A stretch of DNA of 64,000 nt from Treponema sp. (GCA_017484285.1 JAFUTH010000014.1:186001-250000), one strand, 5' to 3'; positions 42,668-52,707 are shown, counted from the stretch's first letter. The notes: generated by a model not told the origin, from the letters alone. Numbers and translations: made by a program.

Positions 42668-45262
42668 ATGAATTACGATCAGTTTACCTTAAAAACACAG
42701 GACGCGCTGCAAGAGGCGAGTGCGCTTGCCCAGCAGAACGACCATTCTGAAATCGGCTTACCGCATTTGCTTGTGGCGATGCTTGAACAAAAAGACGGAA
42801 TCACGCTTCCGATTGTGGAGCGAATCGGTGTGCGCTCGGGCGAATTGCTTTCTGCCGCAAAAAATCTTTTGAAGTCATACCCCACCGTGACGGGAAATGT
42901 GCAGATGCAGCTTTCGGGTGAAGCGCAGAAAGTGCTTGCGAAGGCTGAAAAGGAAATGGGTGATTTAAAAGACCAGTTCCTTTCGGTGGAGCATATTTTG
43001 CTTGCCATGGCAGAAAGTGACGGACGGACGGGGGATTTGCTCCGCCAGTACGGAATCACCAAGCAGACGATTCTTGAAGCCCTTAAAGCCGTGCGCGGAA
43101 ACCAGACCGTGGACAGCCAAGACCCCGAAAGCAAAATGCAGGCACTTGAAAAATACTGCACTGATTTAACCGCCCGCGCTCGTCAGGACAAAATTGACCC
43201 GGTGATTGGGCGTGATGAAGAAATTCGCCGTGTTATGCAAGTGCTCGTGCGCCGTACAAAGAACAACCCGGTTTTGATTGGTGAGCCGGGAGTCGGAAAA
43301 ACGGCGATTGTGGAAGGCTTGGCACGGCGAATCGCGCAGGGCGATGTTCCCGAATCGCTCAAAAACAAGCGGCTTCTTTCTCTTGACATGGGAAGCCTTG
43401 TGGCGGGCGCAAAATTCCGTGGCGAATTTGAGGAGCGGTTAAAGGCGGTCATCACCGAAGTGGTGAAGAGCGAAGGGCAGATTATTCTCTTTATCGATGA
43501 GCTGCACACGATTGTGGGTGCGGGAGCGAGCGAGGGAAGCATGGACGCAAGCAATTTGTTAAAGCCCGCCCTTGCCCGTGGAGAACTCAAGGCGATTGGC
43601 GCGACCACCTTAAACGAATACCGCAAGTACATCGAAAAAGATGCCGCATTGGAACGCCGCTTCCAGCAGGTCTACTGTGCCGAGCCGAATGTTGAAGACA
43701 CGATTGCGATTCTGCGCGGGCTTCGCGACAAATACGAGATTCACCACGGCGTTAAAATCAACGATGAGGCATTGGTTGCCGCCGCAACGCTTAGTAATCG
43801 CTACATCACGAACCGATTTTTGCCCGACAAGGCGATTGACTTGGTGGATGAGGCGGCTTCGCGGCTCAAAATGGAAATTGAAAGCGAGCCGACCGAGCTT
43901 GACCAGCTTGAACGAAAGATTTTGCAACTTCAGATTGAAAAACAGTCGCTTTCTAAGGAAGACGATGTTGCCTCAAAAGAACGCTTGCAAAAACTTGAAA
44001 AAGAGCTTGCCGAAGTGACGGCGAATCGCGATGCGATGAAGTTGCAGTGGCAGAACGAGAAGGCTGACATCGACAAGAGCCGAAAACTCAAGGAACAGCT
44101 TGAAGCCGCTCGCTTTGAGGAAGAAAAATACACGCGCGAGGGTGACTTCAACAAAGCCGCTGAATTAAAATACGGCACGATTCCTGGGCTCGAAAAAGAA
44201 CTTGCCGCCGCGCAAAAAGCGGACGAGGCTCGCCACGCGGCAGAGGACAACGGCGTTTCTGCTTCTCTGTTGCGGCAGGAAGTGACCGAAGAAGACATTG
44301 CCCGCGTGGTCAGCAGCTGGACAGGCATTCCGATTGCAAAAATGCTCACGAGCGAAAAACAAAAGTATGTGCAGTTGGAAAGCGTTTTGCACAAGCGCGT
44401 GATTGGCCAAGACGAAGCGGTGAGCGTGGTAAGTGATGCAATCCGGCGAAACCGCGCGGGCCTGAATGACCCGAACCGCCCGCTTGGTTCGTTTATGTTC
44501 ATCGGACCGACTGGCGTTGGAAAGACGGAGCTTGCAAAGACGCTTGCGGACTTCCTCTTTAACGACGAAAAGGCGCTCACTAGAATCGATATGAGCGAGT
44601 ACATGGAAAAATTTTCCGTTACGCGCCTGATTGGTGCTCCTCCGGGATATGTGGGCTACGATGAGGGCGGGCAGCTCACCGAAGCCGTGCGCCGCCGTCC
44701 GTACAGCGTGATTTTGTTTGATGAGGTGGAAAAGGCTCACCCCGATGTGTTCAATGTGCTTCTGCAAGTGCTTGACGACGGCCGGTTGACCGACGGACAG
44801 GGCAGAGTAGTGGACTTTAAGAACACCATTATCATCATGACAAGCAACCTCGGAAGCGATTTGATTCTCGACGCGGACACAAATGACAAACTCGTTGCCG
44901 TCCGCCCCGCCGTGGATGTGCTTTTAAAGCAAACATTCCGCCCTGAGTTCTTGAACCGAATCGATGAAATCGTGATGTTCGGCCGCCTTTCAAAAGACTG
45001 CATTGGCGGCATCGTGAAAAATCAGCTTGAGCGTGTCAAAGCCCGCCTTGCTGACCGCCGCATTACGCTGGACTTTGACCAAAGCGCAATTGATTTCTTA
45101 AGCGATGCAGGCTACGACCCGGCGTTTGGCGCGCGACCGGTAAAGCGAGCCGTGCAAACTTATGTGGAAAACCCGCTTGCTAAGGAAATCTTGGCGGGAA
45201 AATTCGGCGAGGACGCAAAAATCACGGTGAAGGCGGAATTTGACGGATTGGTGTTCGAATAA
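42668..45262 (+). CDS. clpB: ClpB, protein disaggregase
   Basis: Hexameric AAA+ chaperone that rescues aggregated proteins with DnaK. 864 residues, full length: Clp N-domain (1-145), first ATPase with GEPGVGKT at 205-212 and [13 protein letters not shown], a coiled-coil middle domain (about 400-520, [20 protein letters not shown]), second ATPase with GPTGVGKT at 613-620 and [14 protein letters not shown], and a C-terminal D2-small domain. GGGAGGT ahead of ATG. No CIRCE element was seen upstream. Confidence 0.97.
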   Translation: MNYDQFTLKTQDALQEASALAQQNDHSEIGLPHLLVAMLEQKDGITLPIVERIGVRSGELLSAAKNLLKSYPTVTGNVQMQLSGEAQKVLAKAEKEMGDLKDQFLSVEHILLAMAESDGRTGDLLRQYGITKQTILEALKAVRGNQTVDSQDPESKMQALEKYCTDLTARARQDKIDPVIGRDEEIRRVMQVLVRRTKNNPVLIGEPGVGKTAIVEGLARRIAQGDVPESLKNKRLLSLDMGSLVAGAKFRGEFEERLKAVITEVVKSEGQIILFIDELHTIVGAGASEGSMDASNLLKPALARGELKAIGATTLNEYRKYIEKDAALERRFQQVYCAEPNVEDTIAILRGLRDKYEIHHGVKINDEALVAAATLSNRYITNRFLPDKAIDLVDEAASRLKMEIESEPTELDQLERKILQLQIEKQSLSKEDDVASKERLQKLEKELAEVTANRDAMKLQWQNEKADIDKSRKLKEQLEAARFEEEKYTREGDFNKAAELKYGTIPGLEKELAAAQKADEARHAAEDNGVSASLLRQEVTEEDIARVVSSWTGIPIAKMLTSEKQKYVQLESVLHKRVIGQDEAVSVVSDAIRRNRAGLNDPNRPLGSFMFIGPTGVGKTELAKTLADFLFNDEKALTRIDMSEYMEKFSVTRLIGAPPGYVGYDEGGQLTEAVRRRPYSVILFDEVEKAHPDVFNVLLQVLDDGRLTDGQGRVVDFKNTIIIMTSNLGSDLILDADTNDKLVAVRPAVDVLLKQTFRPEFLNRIDEIVMFGRLSKDCIGGIVKNQLERVKARLADRRITLDFDQSAIDFLSDAGYDPAFGARPVKRAVQTYVENPLAKEILAGKFGEDAKITVKAEFDGLVFE

Positions 45263-45285
45263 AAAAAATACAATAAAAATGAGTG

Positions 45286-45335
45286 CACCTCAAATCTTTT
45301 TGCAGAAAAACACAAAGATTTGAGGTGTTTTTTTT
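45286..45335 (+). terminator. Terminator after clpB, at the end of the convergent XRE gene
   Basis: CACCTCAAATCTTT (45286-45299) pairs with AAAGATTTGAGGTG (45314-45327), followed by eight T. The A-rich 5' flank makes it usable for the convergent XRE gene as well. Confidence 0.9.
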
Positions 45336-45660
45336 AGTCAAGAGTTGAATATGTGCTGATAAAATCATCAACTTGCTTAACGACTTTTTGCTTTAATTCA
45401 GTTGCAAGCTGAATGACTTCGTTCTTTTGCGTTTTGTTTTGCGGTTGCGGAGTTTCTAAAAACATTTGGTATGGAAGCAAATTCAGCACATCGACGATTT
45501 TTTGGATTACATCCAGTGAAGGAAAATTCTTTCCGTTTTCGACCGCATTTAGATAATTGGGACTTAATCCGATTTTTTCTGAAAACGCAAGTTGTGAAAA
45601 ACCCGCGTTTGTTCTGTAGAATCTCAAATTCTGAATAAAAATCTGTTGAATGTGCGTCAT
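45334..45660 (-). CDS. XRE-family helix-turn-helix regulator
   Basis: 108 residues: HTH at about 5-58 (YRTNAGFSQLAFSEKIGLSP, NYLNAVENGKNFPSLDVIQK) and a Gln/Lys-rich helical tail. It is divergent from the glycan operon and the gap contains four direct repeats, so it probably represses or controls that operon and itself. ATG 45660 is preferred over the longer 45681 reading, since CATAAT (45667-45672, minus strand) ends exactly 6 nt upstream and there is no ribosome-binding site. Confidence 0.85.
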   Translation of the reverse strand: MTHIQQIFIQNLRFYRTNAGFSQLAFSEKIGLSPNYLNAVENGKNFPSLDVIQKIVDVLNLLPYQMFLETPQPQNKTQKNEVIQLATELKQKVVKQVDDFISTYSTLD

Positions 45661-45701
45661 TTTTTTATTATGGCAAAACAATCTTCTTTCTGATTCAATG
45701 C

Positions 45702-45773
45702 AATTCAGTTAAAACAACTTTAATTCAGTTGATTTAAAAATGAAACTCAGTTATTATTACTGTAATTCAGTTG
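45702..45773. promoter_or_regulatory. Four direct repeats AAYTCAGTT, probable operator
   Basis: AATTCAGTT at 45702, 45722 and 45764 and AACTCAGTT at 45744. Starts are 20, 22 and 20 bp apart, about two helical turns, so all face one side of the DNA. They lie between the XRE gene and the glycan operon. Confidence 0.75.
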
Positions 45774-45790
45774 TTTTTTTGGAGACAGCG

Positions 45791-46261
45791 GTGATTCGAT
45801 ACGCCATTCTTTGTGGCTCTGCGCCACTAGATTTCAGGCAGAAAAGGCTTGAGCACATGTACGATTTTCTTACGAGCGGCGAGGGCGGAAGCTATGAGCC
45901 CGGCACGGTCATTGTGTTTCCGAACGGCGTGAACGAGCTTCTCTTGGAGGGTGCGTTGAACTCCGTGCTGGATGAAGCAGAGGAAAAAGATTCCGCCGAT
46001 GAAAATACGGCAGAAGAATACATGGGCGAGGTGCTGCTGTACTTCTGCGCGCAGTCTGAAGCCGATTTGTGCGCAGAACTGTCTGACAGTGCGTGTGCGG
46101 GCGTAGAAGTGGTGCGACTTGGGAGCGATGAAGTGCGCAAAGATGTGATTGCATATTATGCTGGGCTTGCAGAGCAGCTCGGGGTGAAGCTCCGCGTGGT
46201 GTACGAGACGGATGACGCACTGATGAGCGAAGAAGAGCTTGGGTATGAGCGGGTGGGGTGA
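45791..46261 (+). CDS. Unknown protein heading the glycan operon
   Basis: 156 residues, not recognised. GTG 45791 has GGAG 7 nt upstream; a longer reading from ATG 45740 would cover an operator repeat. The start IRYAILCGSAPLDFRQKRLE, then VIVFPNGVNELLLEGAL, resembles the first strands of an alpha/beta fold as in caspase-like proteases, but no catalytic His-Cys pair can be assigned with confidence. The middle is acidic (EEKDSADENTAEEY). It overlaps the region upstream of the cytidylyltransferase gene and is probably cotranscribed with it. Confidence 0.6.
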   Translation: MIRYAILCGSAPLDFRQKRLEHMYDFLTSGEGGSYEPGTVIVFPNGVNELLLEGALNSVLDEAEEKDSADENTAEEYMGEVLLYFCAQSEADLCAELSDSACAGVEVVRLGSDEVRKDVIAYYAGLAEQLGVKLRVVYETDDALMSEEELGYERVG

Positions 46262-46262
46262 G

Positions 46263-46988
46263 ATGAAAACAATAGCTCTTATTATTGCTGGTGGCTCTGG
46301 GCATAGAATGGGGCAGGATATTCCCAAGCAGTTTATAAATGTGTATGACAAGCCTGTTCTTATTTATACACTTGAGAGTTTTCAGCGGCATCCGCTTGTC
46401 GATGAAATCGAAGTTGTGTGCATTGAGGGCTGGCACGATGTTGTGAGTGCATACGCAAAACAATTTGGAATCACAAAACTTTCCCGCATAGTTCTGGGCG
46501 GTGAAACTGGTCAGGAGTCCATCAGAAACGGTGTATATGCGCTTGAAGGCACTTGCTCAGAAGATGATATTGTCATAATCCATGACGGAATTCGCCCGCT
46601 TGTAGACGGCGAGGTGCTGACGGATGTAATTCACACGGCGCAAAAATACGGGAATGCAGTCACTTCAATGCCGTATAACGAGCAGATTTTTTTAGTTGAT
46701 GAAGATGACGAGAAAACAACAACGAAATATGTAAGGCGTGAAACGGTACGCCGTGTATCAACTCCGCAAGCATATCGTTTCGGGAAGCTTCTTTGGGCGT
46801 ACAAAAAGGCTTTTGCGGAGAAAATCGGTATTTATGGCTCTTCCTATACAAATACAATGATGGTTGAACTGGGCGAAAAACTGCATTTTGCTTCTGGCTC
46901 TGACAAAAACATAAAACTCACGACCAAGGATGACCTTGAATTGTTCAAGGCATATCTGAAAGCCGACAAGGACGCATGGCTCAAATGA
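46263..46988 (+). CDS. IspD/TarI-family cytidylyltransferase, probably polyol-phosphate specific
   Basis: 241 residues; makes a CDP-activated product from CTP and a phosphorylated alcohol. The nucleotide motif is LIIAGGSGHRMGQDIPKQF (7-25); IVIIHDGIRPLV has HDGIRP, as in ribitol-5-phosphate cytidylyltransferases (TarI, Bcs1/Acs1), where true IspD has HDAARP. The neighbours, an SDR and a CDP-polyol phosphotransferase, support a TarI-like role. IspD of the MEP pathway (ispH is at 22638) cannot be excluded. ATG 46263 follows GGGGTGAG; the next gene starts within its end. Confidence 0.8.
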   Translation: MKTIALIIAGGSGHRMGQDIPKQFINVYDKPVLIYTLESFQRHPLVDEIEVVCIEGWHDVVSAYAKQFGITKLSRIVLGGETGQESIRNGVYALEGTCSEDDIVIIHDGIRPLVDGEVLTDVIHTAQKYGNAVTSMPYNEQIFLVDEDDEKTTTKYVRRETVRRVSTPQAYRFGKLLWAYKKAFAEKIGIYGSSYTNTMMVELGEKLHFASGSDKNIKLTTKDDLELFKAYLKADKDAWLK

Positions 46989-48061
46989 CAGACGGAAGCA
47001 CATTGCTTAAAAATATCGATTACAGCAGGTCTCTTGCAAAAATTGTCCAGCTTCCTTTGCCGTGGGAAAAGCTTCGTGGAAAGCGAATCCTTGTCGCAGG
47101 GGCGACGGGTTTAATCGGAAGCTACCTTGTGGATACTCTTATGTCGGTACAGAAAGACCTGAAGATGGATTTCACCGTACTAGCGTTGGGGCGCAACAGG
47201 GAAAAACTTGAAAATAGGTTTTCTGGCTATAGGAGCAATGGGAACTTTCGGGCATTTTCCCAAGATATTACAGCAAAATTAAACTGTGAGCTTGAAGACC
47301 TTGGAGCGGATTTTGTCTTTATTCTTGCGAGCAACACCCATCCTGTGGATTATGCGACAAAGCCTGTCAGCACAATACTGACGAATATACTTGGAGCAAA
47401 TAATTTGCTTGACTATGCAGCAAGGCATGAGAGTGAAAGAGTTGTGTACGCTTCTTCGGTGGAAGTCTACGGCGAGAACAGGGGCGACACAGAAAAATTC
47501 GCAGAGGCTTACTGCGGCTATATCGACTGCAATACGCTTCGTGCGTGTTATCCGGAGGGGAAAAGGGCGGGAGAGGCATTGTGCCGAGCATATCGCGCAG
47601 AGAAGAATCTTGATATTGTAATTGCCCGTTTGTGCAGAACTTATGGCGAAACAATGCAGATGAGCGACACGAAAGCAGCCTCACAGTTCATAAAAAATGC
47701 ACTTGAGAAGCAAGATATTGTCTTGAAATCCGACGGAAAGCAATTGTATTCATATCTTCATGTAGCGGATTCTGTTTCGGCTCTACTGTACTGTCTTTTT
47801 TACGGGAGGAATGGAGAAGCGTACAATGTCGCAGATGAAAAATCTGACATTACATTGAAAGAGATGGCGGATTTTATCGCAAAAACGGTCGGCGTGGATG
47901 TCGTGTTTGAATTGCCAGATCAGACTGAAAAGGCAGGCTTCTCAAAGGCAACAAAAGCCGTTCTTGATTCCGCAAAACTGAAATCACTTGGTTGGAATTC
48001 TATGTTTGATTTACAGAGTGGAATAAAACAAACTCTGAATGTTTTGGAATGTGTAAAATGA
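46976..48061 (+). CDS. Extended SDR (NAD-dependent epimerase/dehydratase)
   Basis: 361 residues. Rossmann motif GATGLIGSYL (41-50 region), catalytic Ser in VVYASSVEVYGE and the Tyr-x3-Lys pair in CYPEGKRAGEALC. Acts on a nucleotide sugar or sugar phosphate. It overlaps the cytidylyltransferase gene by 13 nt (AAGGA before ATG 46976). In Haemophilus-type Acs1 a TarI domain is fused to an SDR reductase; here separate genes may play the same two parts, though this SDR is of the longer epimerase type. Confidence 0.85.
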   Translation: MAQMTDGSTLLKNIDYSRSLAKIVQLPLPWEKLRGKRILVAGATGLIGSYLVDTLMSVQKDLKMDFTVLALGRNREKLENRFSGYRSNGNFRAFSQDITAKLNCELEDLGADFVFILASNTHPVDYATKPVSTILTNILGANNLLDYAARHESERVVYASSVEVYGENRGDTEKFAEAYCGYIDCNTLRACYPEGKRAGEALCRAYRAEKNLDIVIARLCRTYGETMQMSDTKAASQFIKNALEKQDIVLKSDGKQLYSYLHVADSVSALLYCLFYGRNGEAYNVADEKSDITLKEMADFIAKTVGVDVVFELPDQTEKAGFSKATKAVLDSAKLKSLGWNSMFDLQSGIKQTLNVLECVK

Positions 48062-49290
48062 ATAGAGATTTTTTTCACAGAGTTTATATGTATCTTAAAG
48101 ATGGCTCATTCTTTCACAGACTTTGGATTCATCTGTTCTTTACGCGGAAATTCTATAAAGTTTATAACTTCTTTCGTCCTCAGAGAATCAATCCTAAAAA
48201 AATTGTCATGTGTAATTTTGTTGGGCTTGGGTATGGCTGCAATCCTAAATATCTTGCAGAGTATATTTTAAGCCATAATCTTGATTATGAAATTGTGTGG
48301 TTTATGGATTCGCATAAATTAAAACCGGGTAATACATTCCCCAAGAATATTCGGACAGTGGAATTATTTTCCAAAGAGGCGGTTAAGGAACTTTCTTCTG
48401 CCGGGATTTGGATTGACAACTGCCGAAAAGGCTGGTTCCCCCGCAAGAAGCCTTGCCAGCTTTACGTTCAGACATGGCACGGCGGTTTTGCCTGCAAGAA
48501 GATTGAAAAAGATGCACCGCACTTGCCAAAAAGTTATGTAAAACTTGCAAGGAAAGACTCAAAAACTATTGATTTAATCACAACCGATTCTTCAGTGAAT
48601 ACAGCAATTTTTAGGAATTCATTTTGGTATTCTGGTGAGATTTTGGAATGTGGAACGCCGCGAACAGACATTTTTTTTGACAAGCAGAAAGTTACCGCAG
48701 CCACAATAAAAATCCATGATGAATATAAAATTCCACATGCAACAAAAATTGCATTGTACGCGCCCACTTTCAGACAATCGCTTACGTTGGCCCCATACAT
48801 GCTTGATTATGAATCTGCCCAAAAATTCTTGGAAGAAAAATTCGGTGGTGATTGGCAGCTTTGCGTAAGGCTTCATCCGAATGTAGCTTTAAAATCTGCA
48901 GAATTGAATATTCCTGAGAATGTGAATGATTTAAGCGATTATGCAGATATGCAGGAAATCTTATGTGCTTCAGACGCTGTGATTACTGACTATTCCGGAA
49001 TTATGTTTGACTACTGGTTTCTGAGCCGTCCCGTGTTTTTATTTGCAACAGACTACGAAGAGTATACAGAGAATGACAGAGCGTTTTATGTTCCTATAGA
49101 AAAACTTCCGTTCTCTATTGCAAAAAACAATGAAGAATTGAAAAAGAATATTGAGAATTTTGATGATGAAGATTTTTGCAGGAAGCTTGATTCATTTAAG
49201 TCTGAATACGGAATTGCATCTGACGGTCACGCCTGCCAAAAGGTGATGGAATGGCTGGAAAACAAGCAGCGGGAGATTTTTGGGAAATAA
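48058..49290 (+). CDS. CDP-glycerol/CDP-ribitol phosphotransferase family protein (TagF/TarL-like)
   Basis: 410 residues; transfers a polyol phosphate from its CDP form to a growing polymer or lipid acceptor at the membrane. Family motifs: LYVQTWHGGFACKKIEKDAP, ALYAPTFRQS, LCVRLHPNV, and DAVITDYSGIMFDYWFLSRP. The N-terminal 30 residues are basic and aromatic, as in other membrane-associated members. ATG 48058 overlaps the previous stop (ATGA). Codon use becomes AT-richer from here on. Confidence 0.88.
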   Translation: MNRDFFHRVYMYLKDGSFFHRLWIHLFFTRKFYKVYNFFRPQRINPKKIVMCNFVGLGYGCNPKYLAEYILSHNLDYEIVWFMDSHKLKPGNTFPKNIRTVELFSKEAVKELSSAGIWIDNCRKGWFPRKKPCQLYVQTWHGGFACKKIEKDAPHLPKSYVKLARKDSKTIDLITTDSSVNTAIFRNSFWYSGEILECGTPRTDIFFDKQKVTAATIKIHDEYKIPHATKIALYAPTFRQSLTLAPYMLDYESAQKFLEEKFGGDWQLCVRLHPNVALKSAELNIPENVNDLSDYADMQEILCASDAVITDYSGIMFDYWFLSRPVFLFATDYEEYTENDRAFYVPIEKLPFSIAKNNEELKKNIENFDDEDFCRKLDSFKSEYGIASDGHACQKVMEWLENKQREIFGK

Positions 49291-50768
49291 TGACAGAAAT
49301 TGAGAGTTCTTCCGACATCAAGCAAAAAACGGTCTCTGGCTTTTTCTGGCGGCTCGGCGAGCGGCTTTCCGCACAGGTCGTAACTTTTGCCGTTACTGTG
49401 GTGCTCGCGCGGCTTCTTATGCCGGAAGATTACGGCATTGTCGCCATTGTGAATGTGTTTATTGCCATTGCCGATGTGCTCATTACAGGAGGGCTTTCCA
49501 CCGCGCTCATCCAGAAAAAAGATGCTGACGAAACTGATTTTTCCACGATTTTTTATGTGAGCGTTCTGCTTTCGGCTTTCCTGTATGCGCTCATGTTTTT
49601 TACGGCTCCTGTGATTGCCCGCCTTTATAAGAACGCGCTTCTGACCACTGTTCTTCGCGTGATGGGAATAAAGTTCTTTATCTCGGCGGTCAATTCCGTG
49701 CAGCAGGCGTATGTTGCCCGCAAGATGATTTTCAGGAAATTCTTTTTTGCGACGCTTCTGGGCACTGTCGTTTCTGCTGTTGTTGGAATCGTGCTTGCCT
49801 TAAAAGGCTTCGGTGTGTGGGCCTTGGTCGCCCAGCTCCTTACTAATCCGTTTATTGACACAATCGTGCTTTTCATAACGGTAAGGTGGCACCCGCGGTT
49901 TCTGTTCAGTGTTGAAAGGTTGAAAAGTCTGTTCGGGTACGGCTGGAAACTGAGCCTTGCAAGTCTTGCCGGTACTTTTTTTGACAAGCTCAGGCAGCTT
50001 TTAATCGGTACGCGCTATTCCGCGAGCGACCTTGCCTTTTACAATCGTGGAGAGTCCTTGCCGTATTTGGTTACAACAAACATTACAGCAACGCTTGAAT
50101 CTGTTTTGTTCCCCGCGATGAGCAAGTTCCAGAATGACAGGGAAAAACTAAAGGGGGCGATGCGCCATTCTATAAGGGGTGGCTCTTATGTACTTAGTCC
50201 GCTACTTGTTGGATTTGCGGCTGTTTCTGATAAGGTTGTGCTGATTTTATACGGCGAAAAGTGGGAGAACGCGGTACCGTTTGCCGCGCTCCTGAGCCTT
50301 TCTATGATTCCGTCAATTGTTTCTTCCATAAATATCCAGGCAATAAAGGCTGCTGGGCGGAGCGATACCGTTCTTATGCTTGAGTTCATAAAAAAGCCTC
50401 TTTTTGTGCTGATTGTGCTTGCCTGTATTTTTATAAGTCCGCTTGCAATGTCATGGGGCGCGCTTGTCTATGGCATTGTCTCTTGTGCCATCAATTTTTT
50501 CCCAAATATCAGGCTTCTGGGCTATTCCGCCTGGGAGCAATGCACGGATGTTTTTGGAAATATTCTGCTTTCGCTTGCAATGGGAGTTCCTGTGTATTTT
50601 ATAGGAAAGCTTCCGCTTAATATATTTTTGACTTTTGCAGTGCAAGTCATTTCCGGGGTGCTTATTTATGTCTTGCTTTCCGCACTGCTAAGGGTTCCCA
50701 ATTTTTATGAAATAAAAGCGATGCTTTGGAACATGATTTCCGCAAAAAAACGGGGGGCTGAACAATGA
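49290..50768 (+). CDS. wzx: Polysaccharide flippase (Wzx/MOP superfamily)
   Basis: 492 residues with 12-14 membrane segments, N-terminal KTVSGFFWRLGERLSAQVVT and PEDYGIVAIVNVFIAIADVL, the pattern of Wzx/TuaB-type lipid-linked oligosaccharide flippases. Moves undecaprenyl-linked units across the inner membrane. ATG 49290 shares its A with the preceding TAA. It is the export step of the operon. Confidence 0.9.
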   Translation: MTEIESSSDIKQKTVSGFFWRLGERLSAQVVTFAVTVVLARLLMPEDYGIVAIVNVFIAIADVLITGGLSTALIQKKDADETDFSTIFYVSVLLSAFLYALMFFTAPVIARLYKNALLTTVLRVMGIKFFISAVNSVQQAYVARKMIFRKFFFATLLGTVVSAVVGIVLALKGFGVWALVAQLLTNPFIDTIVLFITVRWHPRFLFSVERLKSLFGYGWKLSLASLAGTFFDKLRQLLIGTRYSASDLAFYNRGESLPYLVTTNITATLESVLFPAMSKFQNDREKLKGAMRHSIRGGSYVLSPLLVGFAAVSDKVVLILYGEKWENAVPFAALLSLSMIPSIVSSINIQAIKAAGRSDTVLMLEFIKKPLFVLIVLACIFISPLAMSWGALVYGIVSCAINFFPNIRLLGYSAWEQCTDVFGNILLSLAMGVPVYFIGKLPLNIFLTFAVQVISGVLIYVLLSALLRVPNFYEIKAMLWNMISAKKRGAEQ

Positions 50769-51748
50769 GCATTTCTGAACTAAGAGCCAAGATAGTCGCG
50801 TTCAAAAAACAGAATCCACAGAAAGGGGCATTGAAAAGGAAGATAAAACAGGCTCTGGCTCTCCGTATAAAAAATCAGTATGTTTCTTTTGTTTACAAAT
50901 TCCACAGGCAGAAGCTGAATGCCGAGCAGACCGAGCGAATTCTGAAATGGAAATGGTATGTGTATTTGAAGCGGAAATATTCGCGCTTTCTTGAGAGCCT
51001 TACTTTGCCGCCGATGCCGGAAAATCAGGAGATTCCAAAAATCCTCTGGTGGTGCTGGCTTCAGGGTGAAGAAAATGCTCCCCCTCTGTGCCGTGCGTGC
51101 CTTAATTCCTTACGGCGCAATATGAGCGGTTATGAAATCCGCATCGTGACGGAAAAAAATATGTGGGACTTGATTTCTGTTCCCGGTTTTATCCGCAAAA
51201 AATACGAGAAAGGCATTATTCCGCGCACTCAGTTCAGCGATTTGCTCCGTACCTGCCTTGTACTTGAGCACGGCGGAATCTGGGTGGACTCGACCGTGCT
51301 CTGCACGGGAAACATACCGCCCGTCCAGTTCGATAAGCATTTGTTCATCTACCAGAATTATAAAAGGGGAGATGAATCAATATGCTTATCGACCTGGCTC
51401 ATTGCTGCATGCAGTAATGAGCCAGGTCTCGCGCTGACGCGCGAGCTTCTTTTGGAATACTGGCGTCGCAATAATTCCCTCTGCCACTATTTTATATATC
51501 ATTTCTTTTTCACCATGGTCTGCGAAAGGTACCCGCAGGTTCTGGAATCTGTTCCTCGATATTCAAATCTTCCGCCGCATATCTTGCAGTTCGAGATGTT
51601 CAAGCCGTTTGATTCGGTGCGCTGGGAGCAGATTAAGGGAATGAGCGCGTTCCACAAGCTTTCATGGAAATATGATACAGACTCGATTGATGTGCGTGGC
51701 ACATATTACGAGCACGTTTTGCAGGAGTATGGAGAGAAAAGGTTATGA
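50765..51748 (+). CDS. Capsular glycosyltransferase, GT32-like
   Basis: 327 residues. Residues about 85-185 have the Caps_synth/GT32 core: IPKILWWCWLQGEENAPPLC, ISVPGFIRKKYEKGIIPRTQ, FSDLLRTCLVLEHGGIWVDS with the acidic donor-binding motif (WVDS). Adds a sugar to the repeat unit, donor unknown. A basic N-terminal stretch may bind membrane. ATGA overlap with the flippase gene. Confidence 0.85.
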   Translation: MSISELRAKIVAFKKQNPQKGALKRKIKQALALRIKNQYVSFVYKFHRQKLNAEQTERILKWKWYVYLKRKYSRFLESLTLPPMPENQEIPKILWWCWLQGEENAPPLCRACLNSLRRNMSGYEIRIVTEKNMWDLISVPGFIRKKYEKGIIPRTQFSDLLRTCLVLEHGGIWVDSTVLCTGNIPPVQFDKHLFIYQNYKRGDESICLSTWLIAACSNEPGLALTRELLLEYWRRNNSLCHYFIYHFFFTMVCERYPQVLESVPRYSNLPPHILQFEMFKPFDSVRWEQIKGMSAFHKLSWKYDTDSIDVRGTYYEHVLQEYGEKRL

Positions 51749-52707
51749 ACAATCCATTGGTTTCTGTAATTGTGCCAGTGTACAAGGTTGAGCAGTATCT
51801 GCATAAATGCGTGGATTCTGTGCTTAATCAGACGTACACAAATCTTGAAATCATTCTCGTTGACGACGGTTCACCTGATAATTGCCCTGCAATCTGCGAT
51901 GAGTATGCGGCGAAAGACAGCCGCGTGCGCATGATTCACAAAGAAAACGGCGGCTTAAGCGACGCACGCAATGCGGGAATAAAGATTGCAAATGGTGAGT
52001 GGATTTTATACGTTGATTCCGATGATTATATTGAACCTGATAGTGTAGAACGCTTGCTGTCTTGCGTGAAAGAGGCTGCGATTGATGTTGTCGTTGGAGT
52101 AGCAAAGGAAATTAAGCTTGATGGAAGAATATGTTTTCAGCGTCACACCAATCTAAAAGACGGCGAAATCTTGCCGTCACCTGAATACATTTGCAAATCC
52201 ATAAAAAACAATGAATGGTATGCTCCTGCATGGCTCAATCTGTATAAAACAAGTTTTATACGGACTAATGAACTTTATTTTGTAAAAGGACTTTTGTATG
52301 AGGACTTGGAAATGCTTCCGCGTACGTTTTTGGCTGCTCATAACGTTCTTTATATCGATTATCCATTTTATAACTATATATCACGCCCTCATTCAATAAT
52401 GAATAGCAAGAAGAATGAGAAAAACTTACAGTCTGTAAAATTCATTATGGATAACTGGAAAAAAAACTTTGATTCTGTTGAGGATAGTTCTTTAAGAAAA
52501 ATGCTATATCATTGGATGCTCAGAAATTGGTTGATTCTATCTGGCAAATTTCAAATAGTGGAACGATATTATCCTTCAGGAACGAATGCTGTGTTTATGC
52601 TTCTTCATTGTCAGAATCTTCAGCTATTCATAAAAACAATGGTGTTAATTGCTTCTCCCCGGCTCTATTCATTCGTTTATTCATGCAAATATAAGGAAAA
52701 ATGCTGA
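51745..52707 (+). CDS. Family 2 glycosyltransferase
   Basis: 320 residues. GT-A domain: VSVIVPVYKVEQYLHKCVDS, NLEIILVDDGSPDNC, ENGGLSDARNAGI and the donor/metal motif YVDSDDYIEPD. Transfers a sugar to the lipid-linked repeat. The C-terminal third is Lys/Phe-rich and variable, as expected for the acceptor side. ATGA overlap with the preceding gene. Confidence 0.92.
   Translation: MNNPLVSVIVPVYKVEQYLHKCVDSVLNQTYTNLEIILVDDGSPDNCPAICDEYAAKDSRVRMIHKENGGLSDARNAGIKIANGEWILYVDSDDYIEPDSVERLLSCVKEAAIDVVVGVAKEIKLDGRICFQRHTNLKDGEILPSPEYICKSIKNNEWYAPAWLNLYKTSFIRTNELYFVKGLLYEDLEMLPRTFLAAHNVLYIDYPFYNYISRPHSIMNSKKNEKNLQSVKFIMDNWKKNFDSVEDSSLRKMLYHWMLRNWLILSGKFQIVERYYPSGTNAVFMLLHCQNLQLFIKTMVLIASPRLYSFVYSCKYKEKC

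Noticed and set aside
45702..45773. Replication iterons
   Set aside because: Regular spacing fits, but there is no rep gene and the location between a regulator and an operon fits an operator better.
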